A DNA stretch of 64,000 bases from assembly GCA_965116865.1 (NCBI GenBank), contig OZ220727.1, forward strand, positions 1,116,001-1,180,000. The letters are read 5' to 3'. Under the pieces are notes generated by a model. That model was not told the origin of the DNA and did not search any database. It was given only the letters and a program-made list of their open reading frames with translations. The first letter of the stretch is position 1. Every line of letters starts with the position of its first letter. Source of the DNA: Aldehydirespirator sp965116865. Lineage in GTDB: Bacteria > Actinomycetota > Acidimicrobiia > Acidimicrobiales > Aldehydirespiratoraceae. Made by a program: the position numbers and the translations under genes. Positions 35,766 through 44,960 of this stretch are shown here, piece by piece.

Positions 35766-37219
35766 CGGGCCTGGCGGCGACGTCTCTGGCGGTCGAGGAA
35801 CCGGTAGACGTCCAGCAGATCGATGCCGGGGAACGGCACGAACGAGCGCTGCGACCGCGGCAGGGCCGACAGCACGTGGCTGCGCTCGGCCGCCGACGGC
35901 CAGGCCACGCTCTCCCAGTCGCGCACGAGTCGGGGGTCGGGCTCCACGTCCCTGGACCGGGCGTGCTCGCGCCGCAACGTCTCGGAGCCGCGGAAGTGCC
36001 GGGCATGCTCGAGGGTCGTGCCAAGCGTGATCGCACAGGGGTAGCGGTCATGCTCGGTCTCGATATAGGTGATGCAGAAGTACTCGCCCGCGTCGAGCAC
36101 CGTGTACTGCTCGTGCAGCAGGAAGTGCCCTTCGGCGCTCCACGCCTGTCGAGCCCCCCATTGGCGGGGAACCCGCTCTCCCTCCAGTCCCCCGTCGGAG
36201 GTCACCGGGAACGAGAGCCCGTCGTTCTCGTACGCCTTGGTGATCACGCCTTCGGCGTCGGTGCGCAGGAAGTGGACGGGAATCCCCAGGTGGACGGTGG
36301 CCAGGTTCGTGAAGCGGTGGGCGGCCATCTCGTAAGAGATGTAGAACGTCTCCTTGAGATCCTCGACGCTGATGTCGCCCTGACGTCGCGCCTCGCCCAG
36401 CAATTCCGCCGCGGGCGCTTCGGGGGCAAGGACGGCGGCCGCGAAGTAGTTGGACTCGACGCGCTGACGGAGATAGCCGCCGAAGTCCGACGTGTCGGAG
36501 TGCTCCAGCGCGAAGTGCCCGAGCGTCTGCAGCACCACGGAACGGGCCTGGCGTACCTTCAGGTCGTCCTGGTCGCCGATGAAGATCACCCGGTCGCGTG
36601 TGTCGGTTATGGAGCGGGCCGTGCGGGGCAGGCCGGCGACGCGCTCTATGCGGAAGCCGTAGCTGTTCACCAGCTCGGTGAGCACTCGCTCGCTGACCGG
36701 ACCGGAGCCGGGGTATCCGGAGCGGGCGAGCCCCGCAGCCGCGACCTGCTCGATGTCGGTGAAGTAGTTGTTCCGCTCGCGCATCTCCGCACGCAGATCC
36801 GAGTTGGCCCTCCTGGCGCCTTCGGTGGTGTCGGCCGGGACGGCTCGCTCGCAGAGGGCGCGGCTCAAGCCCGCCAGATGCTCGAGGACTTCGTCGCTGA
36901 GCCGTCTGGAGGGCTTCAACGGCGGCAGCCCGAGCTCCGCATACGCTGGATGCTCCTGTGCCCGGAGCAGCTCCAGCTCGAGTTCGGCTCGACGGTCCGG
37001 GGCAGCGTCTTCGAGAAGGTCGGCCGTGGTGGTGTCGAGCGCCTCGGCGAGGTCGCCGAGCACGCCCAAGCGGGGCTCGACCCTCCCGTTCTCGAGCCGC
37101 GACAGGTAGGCCGGCGGCCGCCCGGTGCGCTCGGCTAGGTCCGCGAGAGTGAAGCCCCGTATACGGCGTGCGTGGCGCAGGCGTCGGCCGAGCACGAGAA
37201 GGTCAGGATCGGCACCCAT
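35750..37219 (-). CDS. ramB: RamB-type regulator of acetate/glyoxylate metabolism
   Basis: 489 aa. The N-terminal XRE helix-turn-helix is LRHARRIRGFTLADLAERTG RPPAYLSRLENG-like (about residues 15-60). A middle IrrE/ImmA-type domain follows (LQTLGHFALEHSD), then a long sensory C-terminus (YISYEMAAHRFTNLATVHLG). This is the RamB/short-chain-fatty-acyl regulator family. It is divergent from isocitrate lyase, as expected for a RamB target. Start ATG 37219. The stop lies in GGCCGAGCGGGTAAG, which resembles the MITE terminus. Confidence 0.88.
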   Translation of the reverse strand: MGADPDLLVLGRRLRHARRIRGFTLADLAERTGRPPAYLSRLENGRVEPRLGVLGDLAEALDTTTADLLEDAAPDRRAELELELLRAQEHPAYAELGLPPLKPSRRLSDEVLEHLAGLSRALCERAVPADTTEGARRANSDLRAEMRERNNYFTDIEQVAAAGLARSGYPGSGPVSERVLTELVNSYGFRIERVAGLPRTARSITDTRDRVIFIGDQDDLKVRQARSVVLQTLGHFALEHSDTSDFGGYLRQRVESNYFAAAVLAPEAPAAELLGEARRQGDISVEDLKETFYISYEMAAHRFTNLATVHLGIPVHFLRTDAEGVITKAYENDGLSFPVTSDGGLEGERVPRQWGARQAWSAEGHFLLHEQYTVLDAGEYFCITYIETEHDRYPCAITLGTTLEHARHFRGSETLRREHARSRDVEPDPRLVRDWESVAWPSAAERSHVLSALPRSQRSFVPFPGIDLLDVYRFLDRQRRRRQARRPSG

Positions 37220-37221
37220 TC

Positions 37222-37242
37222 GCAAAAGATTTGCAGAACTTT
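37222..37242. promoter_or_regulatory. Candidate RamB operator between ramB and aceA
   Basis: GCAAAAGATTTGC (37222-37234) is a 5-bp inverted repeat with a 3-nt spacer. On the minus strand, 37242-37230 read AAAGTTCTGCAAA, matching 10 of 13 bases of the corynebacterial RamB box (AAAACTTTGCAAA). It lies directly upstream of ramB, so autoregulation as well as aceA control is plausible. Confidence 0.55.
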
Positions 37243-37387
37243 CGTCGATAAGCAACTTTTGAGGCTTCTCTGCGGTGCAGATTCAGATTTCTGTGGCGAA
37301 CATAGGCGAGCATGTCAGCAGCGCTTGCCGGACTGTCATGCCGGACTGTCATGGCCGCAGCCGCGCCGCGCCGAAGGAGGGCAATCA

Positions 37388-38692
37388 ATGGCGAACGTCA
37401 CAAACGCAGGTCCGAGTTTCGCGCAACAGGTAGAGGCTCTGGAGGCTGACTGGGAGAACAACCCACGTTGGCACGGCGCCCGCCGCGACTACTCCGCGAC
37501 CGAGGTGGTGCGGCTGCGCGGCTCGGTGGTCCCCGAATGCACCGTGGCCCGTTCGGGCGCGGCCAAGCTCTGGCAACGCCTCCACAGCATGGACTATGTT
37601 CATGCCCTAGGCGCCATGACCGGCGGGCAGGCGATCCAGTTCGCCAAGGCGGGGCTCCCCGCCCTGTACCTGTCGGGCTGGCAGGTCGCCGGCGACGCCA
37701 ACCTCGCCGGGCAGGTCTATCCCGACCAGTCCCTCTATCCGGCAGACTCGGCGCCGTCGCTCGTCGCTCGTCTCAACAACGCCCTGAGGCGGGCCGACCA
37801 GATCGAGTGGAGCGAGACCGACGGCAGTCCGAGCCGCGACTACATGCTGCCGATCGTGGCGGACGCCGAGGCAGGTTTCGGAGGTCCGCTCAATGCCTTC
37901 GAACTGATGAAGGCGATGATTGAGTCCGGCGCGGCCGGGGTCCACTTCGAGGATCAGCTCAGCTCGGCCAAGAAGTGCGGACACATGGGCGGGAAGGTGC
38001 TGGTGCCCACTTCGCAGCATCTCGCCACGCTGCGAGCGGCCAGGCTGGCTGCCGACGTCATGGGGGTCGAGACCCTCCTGATCGCCCGCACCGACGCGCT
38101 CAGCGCAGGCCTGATCACCAGCGACGTGGACGTCACCGACCGGGAAGGACTGACCGGAGAGCGCACAGCGGAGGGGTTCTTCGTGACAACGCCGGGACTG
38201 CGGGCCCCGATCCGGCGCGCCCTCGCCTACGCTCCCTACTGCGACCTTCTCTGGTGCGAGACGTCCACCCCCGACCTCGACGAGGCCCGAGAGTTCGCTG
38301 AGGCCGTCCGCGCCGAGTACCCGCAAAAGATGCTGGCCTACAACTGCTCGCCCTCGTTCAACTGGCGGGCGCATCTCGACGACGCTCAGATCGCCGTGTT
38401 CCAGAAGGAGTTGGGGGCCATGGGCTACGTTTTCCAGTTCATCACGCTCGCCGGATGGCACGCGCTCAACGCGTCGGCATTCGAATTGGCGCACGCCTAC
38501 GGGACCGGCGACATGGAGGCCTACGTGGCGCTGCAGCAGGGCGAGATGGCGATGGAGAAACTCGGCTACACCGCCACCCGCCACCAGCGCGAGGTCGGTG
38601 CCGGATACTTCGATCAGGTGGCCACTGTGATCTCCGGAGGCGCAGCGTCGACTCTCGCCCTCGAGGGCAGCACCGAGAAGGCGCAGTTCTAG
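37388..38692 (+). CDS. aceA: Isocitrate lyase
   Basis: 434 aa. The active-site loop KKCGHMGGKVLVPT is intact, as are MLPIVADAEAGFGG (metal-binding region), NCSPSFNWRAHL and the C-terminal QREVGAGYFD. It splits isocitrate to succinate and glyoxylate for growth on acetate or fatty acids. ATG 37388 is preceded by a full AAGGAGGG ribosome site. Malate synthase is not in the window. Confidence 0.97.
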   Translation: MANVTNAGPSFAQQVEALEADWENNPRWHGARRDYSATEVVRLRGSVVPECTVARSGAAKLWQRLHSMDYVHALGAMTGGQAIQFAKAGLPALYLSGWQVAGDANLAGQVYPDQSLYPADSAPSLVARLNNALRRADQIEWSETDGSPSRDYMLPIVADAEAGFGGPLNAFELMKAMIESGAAGVHFEDQLSSAKKCGHMGGKVLVPTSQHLATLRAARLAADVMGVETLLIARTDALSAGLITSDVDVTDREGLTGERTAEGFFVTTPGLRAPIRRALAYAPYCDLLWCETSTPDLDEAREFAEAVRAEYPQKMLAYNCSPSFNWRAHLDDAQIAVFQKELGAMGYVFQFITLAGWHALNASAFELAHAYGTGDMEAYVALQQGEMAMEKLGYTATRHQREVGAGYFDQVATVISGGAASTLALEGSTEKAQF

Positions 38693-38742
38693 GAGAGTGG
38701 TGAGCAAATCCCGAACGGCGCAATCCTCGCTCACAAAACCCT

Positions 38743-38844
38743 AGGTCAGAGGCTTGCGCGTCACGCGAAATCAACATTACTCAGCAGTCTCCCAGGTCAA
38801 AAGGTTGCGCGTCGAGCAAAATCGGCTTGCTCAGCAGTCCCCCA
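38743..38844. repeat. Two diverged 51-bp tandem copies
   Basis: AGGTCAGAGGCTTGCGCGTC...CTCAGCAGTCTCCC at 38743 and a ~75% similar copy at 38794, just downstream of aceA. Confidence 0.75.
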
Positions 38845-38863
38845 CCCGGCATGGCGGGCGATT

Positions 38864-38886
38864 CCGCAGTCCCGGCGCGACTGCGG
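38864..38886. terminator. Possible bidirectional terminator between aceA and cfa
   Basis: Perfect 8-bp stem CCGCAGTC/GACTGCGG around CCGGCGC, placed between convergent gene ends. There is no T tract, which is common in high-GC actinobacteria. Confidence 0.5.
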
Positions 38887-38894
38887 CGTCCGGG

Positions 38895-40019
38895 TCAGTC
38901 CGGCCGGTGGTACACCTCGGAGCGGCGCCGGCTGCGGGTGAACACGATCTGCCACAGCTGCAGGGCCCGGGCCCGGAACGATCCGGCGGAGCTCAGCAGG
39001 TAGTAGTCCCAGGTGCGGCGGAAGCGCTCGCCGTAGCCGGCTAGGTCCGTCCACGCCCCGGTCACGTTGTGGTACCAGGCCATCAGCGTCCGGTCGTAGT
39101 AGGGCCCGAAGTTCTGCACGTCCTCGATCACCCAGTCCCGCTCGCAGGCCGACGTGATCTGGGCCAGCGACGGAACCACGCCACCCGGGAAGATGTGCTT
39201 GTCGAACCACGGGTCGGTGTGGTGCTTCGACTCCAGAGACCCGATGGTGTGGTGCAGCATCATGCCGTCCCCGGACAGCAGGCGGTCGCAGCACCGGAAG
39301 AAGGTTTTGAGGTTGCGCGGGCCGACATGCTCCATCATCCCTATCGACACGATCCGGTCGAAGGAGCCCCCGAGGTCGCGGTAATCGCATTCGCGGATCT
39401 CGACGGGCAGGCCTGCGCACGCCTCCCGGGCCCGACATGCCTGCTCGCGTGCCGGAGTGACGCCTGTGACAGCCACACCGTGCTCGGTGGCCGCGTACCG
39501 GGCGAATCCGCCCCAGCCGCAGCCGATGTCGAGAAGCCGCATGCCCGGCTCCAACTCCAGTTTGCGGCAGACGAGCTCGAGCTTGTCCTCCTGGGCCTGG
39601 TCGAGGTCCTCGGCGCGCCGCCAGTAGCCGCACGAGTAGATCATGCGCTTGTCGAGCATCCGCTCGTAGAGGTCGTTGCCGATGTCGTAGTGGGTGCCGG
39701 CGTTGCTGCGAGCCCGCCGCACGGTCTGGCGGTTCGACGCGCGTGCCCTGGCGCTGCGCAGCAGCAGCCCGGGGCCGGGCCGAATCAGCGAGCGCAGGTC
39801 GAGCGTCTGCACGTGGGCGATGAACTCGTCGAGCTGGTTGGCGTCCCACCAGCCGTCCTGGTACGACTCGCCCAACCCGAGTTCGCGGTGGGTCAGCACC
39901 CGCGCCCAGAAACGGTCGTCGTGTACGGCGATGTCGCGAGGCCGGTCTCCGCCGACCTCGATCCCCGCCCGGCCGAGGATCTCCAAGCCCAGGCTTCTGG
40001 CTCTGTCGATGTGGGCCAC
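38895..40019 (-). CDS. cfa: Cyclopropane-fatty-acyl-phospholipid synthase
   Basis: The SAM site is LLDIGCGWGGFARYAA. Family blocks include LGLGESYQDGWWDANQLDEF, HYDIGNDLYERMLDKRMIYS and FDKHIFPGGVVPSL. It adds a methylene bridge to unsaturated membrane lipids. GTG 40019 is chosen: GAGAGGAAG lies upstream and the 374-aa product matches the E. coli enzyme. A TTG at 40109 would add 30 residues. Confidence 0.9.
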   Translation of the reverse strand: MAHIDRARSLGLEILGRAGIEVGGDRPRDIAVHDDRFWARVLTHRELGLGESYQDGWWDANQLDEFIAHVQTLDLRSLIRPGPGLLLRSARARASNRQTVRRARSNAGTHYDIGNDLYERMLDKRMIYSCGYWRRAEDLDQAQEDKLELVCRKLELEPGMRLLDIGCGWGGFARYAATEHGVAVTGVTPAREQACRAREACAGLPVEIRECDYRDLGGSFDRIVSIGMMEHVGPRNLKTFFRCCDRLLSGDGMMLHHTIGSLESKHHTDPWFDKHIFPGGVVPSLAQITSACERDWVIEDVQNFGPYYDRTLMAWYHNVTGAWTDLAGYGERFRRTWDYYLLSSAGSFRARALQLWQIVFTRSRRRSEVYHRPD

Positions 40020-40089
40020 GGCGCGTTCTGCTTCCTCTCTCCTGTTCCCGCGTCCAGGGGGCTCTACCAGCGGCCTCCGGATGTCTGGC

Positions 40090-40235
40090 GCCAAGAGTCT
40101 GCCCTGCAACTCGGCGGGCCGCTCCGCGACCAGCTCCCAGAACTCGACACCCGCGGGATGTCTAACTGTGACAACCCGCCCGCGGGATGTCTAACACCAA
40201 GAGTTTGCCCTTCAACTGCAAGGCATGCTGAGGCG
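40090..40235. repeat. Diverged direct repeats upstream of cfa
   Basis: CCAAGAGTCTGCCCTGCAAC (about 40091) recurs as CCAAGAGTTTGCCCTTCAAC (about 40197), and GCGGGATGTCTAAC occurs twice (about 40153 and 40182). Confidence 0.7.
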
Positions 40236-40258
40236 CCTCCAGCGGGACTTCCCATTCC

Positions 40259-40400
40259 TAAGAGCGTCCGCGAATAGGTGAGAGCCGATTGTGTCGCAGC
40301 GGTGTCATTCCCGCTCTTGTTCGCTGCGCTCACGGGCCGCTCGGGCCACGGCCTCGCCCGTATGATCCGGACTGGCCCGCCTATTCGCTCGGCCTCTAAG
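40259..40400. mobile_element. MITE-like element, copy F
   Basis: 142 bp, base-for-base identical to copy G (42304-42445). Left terminus TAAGAGCGTCCGCGAATAGG; the right terminus reverse-complemented is TTAGAGGCCGAGCGAATAGG (ends match 18 of 26 positions counting the flanking CC). GGGACTTCCCAT occurs on both sides (40244-40255 and 40405-40416), a possible target duplication. Confidence 0.85.
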
Positions 40401-41101
40401 GGTGGGGACTTCCCATGCCCTCTCAGGACGCTAGGCATCAAGTGGTGCCTTCAGGGTCCGACAGCGTCGGCTACCACAGCCCTGACGAAGCGCGGGAAGC
40501 TGCCTTCCTGCTCGTGTGGCCCGACCGTACCCGCGCTCGCAGCCCGGCAGATATCTGTCGTCGAGACATGGATAGCCTCGTTGTTCGCTGCCGCCTCGGC
40601 TCGATCAGTTCCAACAGAGTCGCGTGACGGTCGCCTCAGTGAGTGCGCGTGGGCGCGTCCGATCAGACGGCTAGCGTCGTCGCAAGGAGCAGGCCGAGGG
40701 GGAAGCAACCAGGAGGCGGTATGTCCGCACGCGCCAAGAACGCTCTCAGTCGCGTGGATGCCGTTCTGGGGCGTCCCCGCGGCGGTTCTCGGGATGGCAG
40801 CGGCGGCGTTGGCGGTGCTAGTTGCGGTGGCGTCCGGCGTGGTGTTGCTTGAGCAACTACTGACCTGTCTAGCCGGTAGAGATCTGCCGGTGCAGATGCG
40901 CTTCGACGGTCCGATGGACCGCTAGGCGACGGCTTGTGCGGCTCGGTCGGCGCAGTCGAGCAGGTACCGGTAGAGGTTGCGGTTCGTGACCCGGTGCCAG
41001 CGAAGTCTGACGTGCGGGCATTGGTTCGATGATTCTTGGCGTGGCGGCGATACCGGCCGGCGGACAGCGCACGGGAAGCCACAGATCGCTGACGCGCGCT
41101 G
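40401..41101. other. Stretch with no supported gene
   Basis: A plus-strand frame enters from copy F and ends at 40925. Its last ~50 codons include a hydrophobic run (VLGMAAAALAVLVAVASGVV) but no ribosome site or homology I recognise. The minus strand at about 40925-41030 reads CPHVRLRWHRVTNRNLYRYL before a stop, possibly a gene remnant. I make no gene call. Confidence 0.4.
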
Positions 41102-41509
41102 TCAGCGGCCGGTCGCCAGCGCCTGCTCGAGTCGAGGACCGAGCTCGACCCGGTACGGGTTCGACAGCGCTGTCCCGATGGAGACCTCGTCGACGTCGAT
41201 GCCGTGCATGCGGCGCAGACGCTCGCTCACCCATTCGGGCGCTGTCGGGCGATCCTGTTCGTACTGTCTGAAGCACTCGCGCACGGCGTGGGCGAAGTTC
41301 TTGCACGTGTGGTTGTGCAGACTGGTGTTGAGCCCGCGGTCGCTGCGCACGACGTAGCGGCTGCCGTCGCTGAGTTCGAGGAACTCTACGAAGCCGATAC
41401 TGACATCGTTGCGGCGCCACCGGGGCCGTCGGCGTCTGAGGGACCTTCCGGTTCCGTCGGGGCGGTTGTGCAATTCGCACGTCACGCCAAGAGCGGCTGC
41501 GGTCACCAT
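41102..41509 (-). CDS. Hypothetical protein downstream of secreted-protein gene
   Basis: 135 aa from ATG 41509. The first third is Arg-rich; the rest is a small mixed domain (VSIGFVEFLELSDGSRYVVR, NHTCKNFAHAVRECFRQYEQ). No family recognised and no export signal. The start lies 8 bp after the stop of the secreted-protein gene, so the two form an operon between MITE copies F and G. A cytosolic partner of the secreted product is conceivable but only a guess. Confidence 0.5.
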   Translation of the reverse strand: MVTAAALGVTCELHNRPDGTGRSLRRRRPRWRRNDVSIGFVEFLELSDGSRYVVRSDRGLNTSLHNHTCKNFAHAVRECFRQYEQDRPTAPEWVSERLRRMHGIDVDEVSIGTALSNPYRVELGPRLEQALATGR

Positions 41510-41517
41510 GAACGGTG

Positions 41518-42092
41518 TCAGCCCAGGTTGTGGGGTCGGCAGTTGAGCCACTTCTCGTCAGAAGTCTTGTTGGCATGCTTGTCGAACCACCAACTGATCG
41601 GGACCCGGACGACCGTGTATGTCCACCACTTTCCCGGTTCTGTGAGGTCGCACGGGACGTGCAGCGGCACTTGGTCTCTGGAGCGCACATGGCGTGTCCT
41701 CGAAGACTGCGTGTGCCAGTGGCAGGTGTACGGGAACACCTGCAGGCATCCGTACGCCTGCAGGTGCACCGTCACATAGGCCCGGTCCGGGCACCGGCTT
41801 GCGGGGTTCGACGTGTTCACCCAGTTGCCGTGCCCCGACGCGTCGTTGCCGGAGCGGTGTGGCCAGTGGGCCGCGGCACGAAACTTGCATCTGCGTCCGG
41901 GCCATCGAGCCTGGCTTGCCTCGTCGCTGTCTTGTGCGTCAGGGGTGTCGAATTCTGTCTGGTCGGAGGTGCCGGGCTTCGGTGAGCTGGCTTCGGTGAG
42001 CTGGCTTCGGCGGGCGCCGCCAGCGCGGCGATCAGCAGTCCGGCGGCGGCTACAACCAACAAAGACCGCGCGGGCGACAGCTTCTTGAACAC
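41518..42092 (-). pseudogene. Secreted Cys-containing protein, off by a 14-bp tandem duplication
   Basis: GTG 42092 follows a perfect AGGGAGGTCG ribosome site and starts a signal peptide (VFKKLSPARSLLVVAAAGLL, IAALAAPAEA). At the cleavage site GGTGAGCTGGCTTC is present twice (41981-42008). With both copies the frame stops at 41817. With one copy the frame runs to TGA 41518 as a 186-aa protein (SSPKPGTSDQTEF ... WLNCRPHNLG) with several Cys and Trp. Either a recent disabling duplication or a slippage switch. No family recognised. Confidence 0.65.
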
Positions 42093-42303
42093 GGTTCGAC
42101 CTCCCTGTGTCAGGATGCAGGCCGCGCATCCTACGGGCCGGTGTCGTATCGTGTCAAGACCGTTGCGCGGAGCTTGCCGGTACATCTGATCGCGGCCCAG
42201 CGGGAGTCGCCGCGCCGAGTGTCGGCGGCCATGAGATCCTGCCTACTGGCGGCCATCGGTTCTGCCCAGCGGTGGCCAACAGGGTTAACCCAGATTTTTT
42301 CAG

Positions 42304-42445
42304 TAAGAGCGTCCGCGAATAGGTGAGAGCCGATTGTGTCGCAGCGGTGTCATTCCCGCTCTTGTTCGCTGCGCTCACGGGCCGCTCGGGCCACGGCCTC
42401 GCCCGTATGATCCGGACTGGCCCGCCTATTCGCTCGGCCTCTAAG
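42304..42445. mobile_element. MITE-like element, copy G
   Basis: 142 bp identical to copy F in the same orientation. It sits at the broken 5' edge of a transposase fragment. Confidence 0.85.
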
Positions 42446-43099
42446 GGGTTCGGTCATGGGCTAGCCGCCAAGCGGCTCCGCTGGCGATACGACATCAAGC
42501 GAACACTCAGCGACGGATCCCTCGAGCAAACATGTCCGTTCCACGCGGGCAAGCTCTACAACCCCCGCTTCGGGATCCCCAACAGACGCAAGTCCGCGCT
42601 GTTCGTCCCCGACGAGGACATCCCGAAAGGCGCCACGCGATGCTGCAACGGCAACGTGGTCGCCACCCCCGAGCAGCTCACCCGGTTCGAGTTCCAGAAG
42701 CCCACCTTCGGCACCGTCGCCCACCAGCAGTTGATGGGCTACCGCAACCCAGTCGAGGGCACCAACGCCGACGCCAAGCGCCGTCACGGCCTCCGGCACG
42801 ACACATGCCTCGCCCCCGGCCTCATCCCCCACGCCCTCGCCGCGGCCATCAGCGCCGCGGTACGCAACCTGCAGTTGACGCTCAACGCCGAATTCAAGCG
42901 GAGGCGAGAGCACCAACGACGCAAGACGACGAGAAGCGCTCGACGCAAGACCCGGCACCGTCACCAAGCCCCCCACGACGGCCGCCCTTCACCCACCGGG
43001 CACGCCTCCCCCCAAACCCCTGAGGCATCCGACCAGGAGCCCGCCGGCGCCACCAGCGCCGGCTCCGGCACGCTCACCCCGCTCCGAGCGCCCCCGTAA
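42446..43099 (+). pseudogene. Transposase C-terminal fragment
   Basis: The open frame from the element edge encodes CPFHAGKLYNPRFGIPNRRK, GTVAHQQLMGYRNPVEGTNA, then DAKRRHGLRHDTCLAPGLIP. The R-NPVE-x-N-AD-K arrangement resembles the last catalytic block of DDE transposases; the family is unclear. The basic C-terminal tail is low complexity. There is no start codon or N-terminal domain; the 5' part ends at copy G. Confidence 0.5.
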
Positions 43100-43305
43100 C
43101 GATCCTCGGCAACGAGGTTTGAGGCTGGCGGTCCCGCACCGTCAGCCTCGCCGCGCCCATCGGCAGGCTCACAGACAGCCCCGCATCCCGAGACCCCGCA
43201 ATCTGCCGCTGGATGCCTCCAAGACGGCCCGGGAACACCCTCCAAGGCTCCTACAGCAGATTGGTGTTAGGTGTCTGGGCCGCTAGGTGTTAGCGAACCC
43301 GCCCG

Positions 43306-43379
43306 CACCCCCGACAGGACTCGAACCCGCAACCTGAGGGGTAGAAACCCTCCGCTCTATCCAGTTGAGCTACGGGGGC
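43306..43379 (-). tRNA. tRNA-Arg (TCT)
   Basis: Reverse strand GCCCCCGTAGCTC..., anticodon stem GAGGG/CCCTC with loop TTTCTAC (TCT), T arm GGTTCGAGTC, 3' CGGGGGT plus G. Confidence 0.93.
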
Positions 43380-43550
43380 GCCCCGAGGCTAGCGGACGCC
43401 GTCCGAGTATCGACGATCGGCCCGCACCCGGCAGCGACCGCTGCCCCGAACCCGGCAATGACCGCGAACACCGCCCGAGTATCGACGATCGGCCCACGCC
43501 CGGCTTCCGGCGGCTGCGGTACACTGTGCATCGCCCGCTTCGGCGGTCGT

Positions 43551-43625
43551 GGTGGCCGTAGCTCAGTCGGTTAGAGCGCCGGGTTGTGGTCCCGGAGGTC
43601 GGGGGTTCGACTCCCCTCGGTCACC
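43551..43625 (+). tRNA. tRNA-His (GTG)
   Basis: Acceptor GTGGCCG/CGGTCAC with the extra 5' G, anticodon loop TTGTGGT (GTG), T arm GGTTCGACTC. Confidence 0.95.
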
Positions 43626-43823
43626 CGCCCCCTCCCCTGTGCGGAGTCGTCGGTGCCGCCGCGGTCGAAGTCGACGGGTCCCGCCGTGGTCGGGAGATGG
43701 GCCTTGGGAAGCGTCGCGGCTGCGGCCGGGCGACGCTGCAACCATCGGCAGCGCATGGGCCGACAACACCGCACCTACCGAGCCACGCGACTGGAGTATC
43801 CGGGCTAGCCTGGAAGCTTGCAA

Positions 43824-43897
43824 GCGCCTCTAGCTCAATCAGGCAGAGCAACGGACTCTTAATCCGCAGGTTCTGGGTTCGAGTCCCAGGGGGCGTA
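43824..43897 (+). tRNA. tRNA-Lys (CTT)
   Basis: Anticodon region GGACTCTTAATCC (CTT), T arm CTGGG-TTCGAGT-CCCAG, acceptor GCGCCTC/GGGGCGT, discriminator A. Confidence 0.93.
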
Positions 43898-44030
43898 CTT
43901 ACGCAAATGCAGGGACCATCGCAGGCAGGGGAAGCCGTCGGCACCAGGCTAGGCTGTAAGCGCCGGTCGGGCTCCGCCCGGTGGTGCAGGTCTGGATGGA
44001 CCTCGTGCAGGCGCGAAGGGTGACGCCGAC

Positions 44031-44927
44031 ATGGACCGCTACGCGATATTCGTAGACGCCGAGTTCCTCTACCGAGAGGGCGGCGTGCTGTGCTGCAACA
44101 GCCCGGACCGGCAAGAGATCCTCCTCTACGCCCTAGGCGCCAACGACTTCCTCGTCGGTCTCGCGACTGAGGTCTGCGATCTCCGGCCGCTTCGCACCTA
44201 TTGGTACGACACCTCGAGCGACGGGGCGCCGACCCCGGCCCAGCAGATGGTGGCGACGCTTCCCGACATGAAGCTGCGACTCCAGACCGGCGCCGGCCAG
44301 GACTCGCAATCGTCGCTGGGCGCGGCGATCCGGCGCGACCTGTCCACGCTGGCCCGCGAGCGGGCCATCTGCGACGCCTTCCTGCTGACGGACGACGAGG
44401 ATCTGCTCGACTGCGTCCTCGAGGTCCAGGACCAGGGACTGCGGGTGACCCTGATCGACATCGCGTCGCATGGGGAGAGCGGGGAGGGGCCGGCCAGACT
44501 GGCCAACGAATCGGACGAGGTCATCAAATTGACCAAGGACGATCTGTCGAGGTTCATCAGACGCCGACGCACTCCCGACGACGCTTCTGCCGACACCTAC
44601 GACCCGGTCGACTCGGTCGCCGCAGCAGCGGCAGCCTTCGCCGAGAACTGGCTCTGCCAGGCCAGCGACGACGAGTTCTACGCCATGCTCGGCCATCGCC
44701 CCCGCATACCCGAATCGCTGGACGGCGACCTGCTCTACGCTGTCGAGAACGTGATCGGTGGAAGCCTGCGAGGCCAGGACCGCCTCAGGATCGCTGTGCG
44801 CCAGGCCTTCTGGAACAGGATCGAACAGGAGATCGAAGGACTGGCCCCTGAACCGGTGCGGTCTGCGGCACGGGAGGCGGGACCGCCGAACCGCACACGG
44901 ATGAATCAGTCCGCGGGACCGCGGTAG
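44031..44927 (+). CDS. NYN-domain (PIN-like) ribonuclease
   Basis: The N-terminal acidic motif YAIFVDAEFLY and the later CDAFLLTDDEDLLDCV supply the Asp residues of the NYN/LabA (DUF88) metal site; LRVTLIDIASH ends the fold near residue 150. The C-terminal half is helical and acidic, with no known domain. 298 aa. Such proteins are predicted or proven RNases. It stands alone after tRNA-Lys, whose transcript could even be a substrate, but that is speculation. Confidence 0.78.
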   Translation: MDRYAIFVDAEFLYREGGVLCCNSPDRQEILLYALGANDFLVGLATEVCDLRPLRTYWYDTSSDGAPTPAQQMVATLPDMKLRLQTGAGQDSQSSLGAAIRRDLSTLARERAICDAFLLTDDEDLLDCVLEVQDQGLRVTLIDIASHGESGEGPARLANESDEVIKLTKDDLSRFIRRRRTPDDASADTYDPVDSVAAAAAAFAENWLCQASDDEFYAMLGHRPRIPESLDGDLLYAVENVIGGSLRGQDRLRIAVRQAFWNRIEQEIEGLAPEPVRSAAREAGPPNRTRMNQSAGPR

Positions 44928-44960
44928 CGGCCTCGGTTCTGAACGCCCGCCGCCGTCCGC

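Noticed and set aside
38864..38886. Riboswitch or small RNA downstream of aceA
   Set aside because: A single stem with no conserved aptamer features; a terminator is simpler.
40278..40925. 215-codon gene starting in MITE copy F
   Set aside because: The start is inside the repeat, and nothing but one hydrophobic run supports it.
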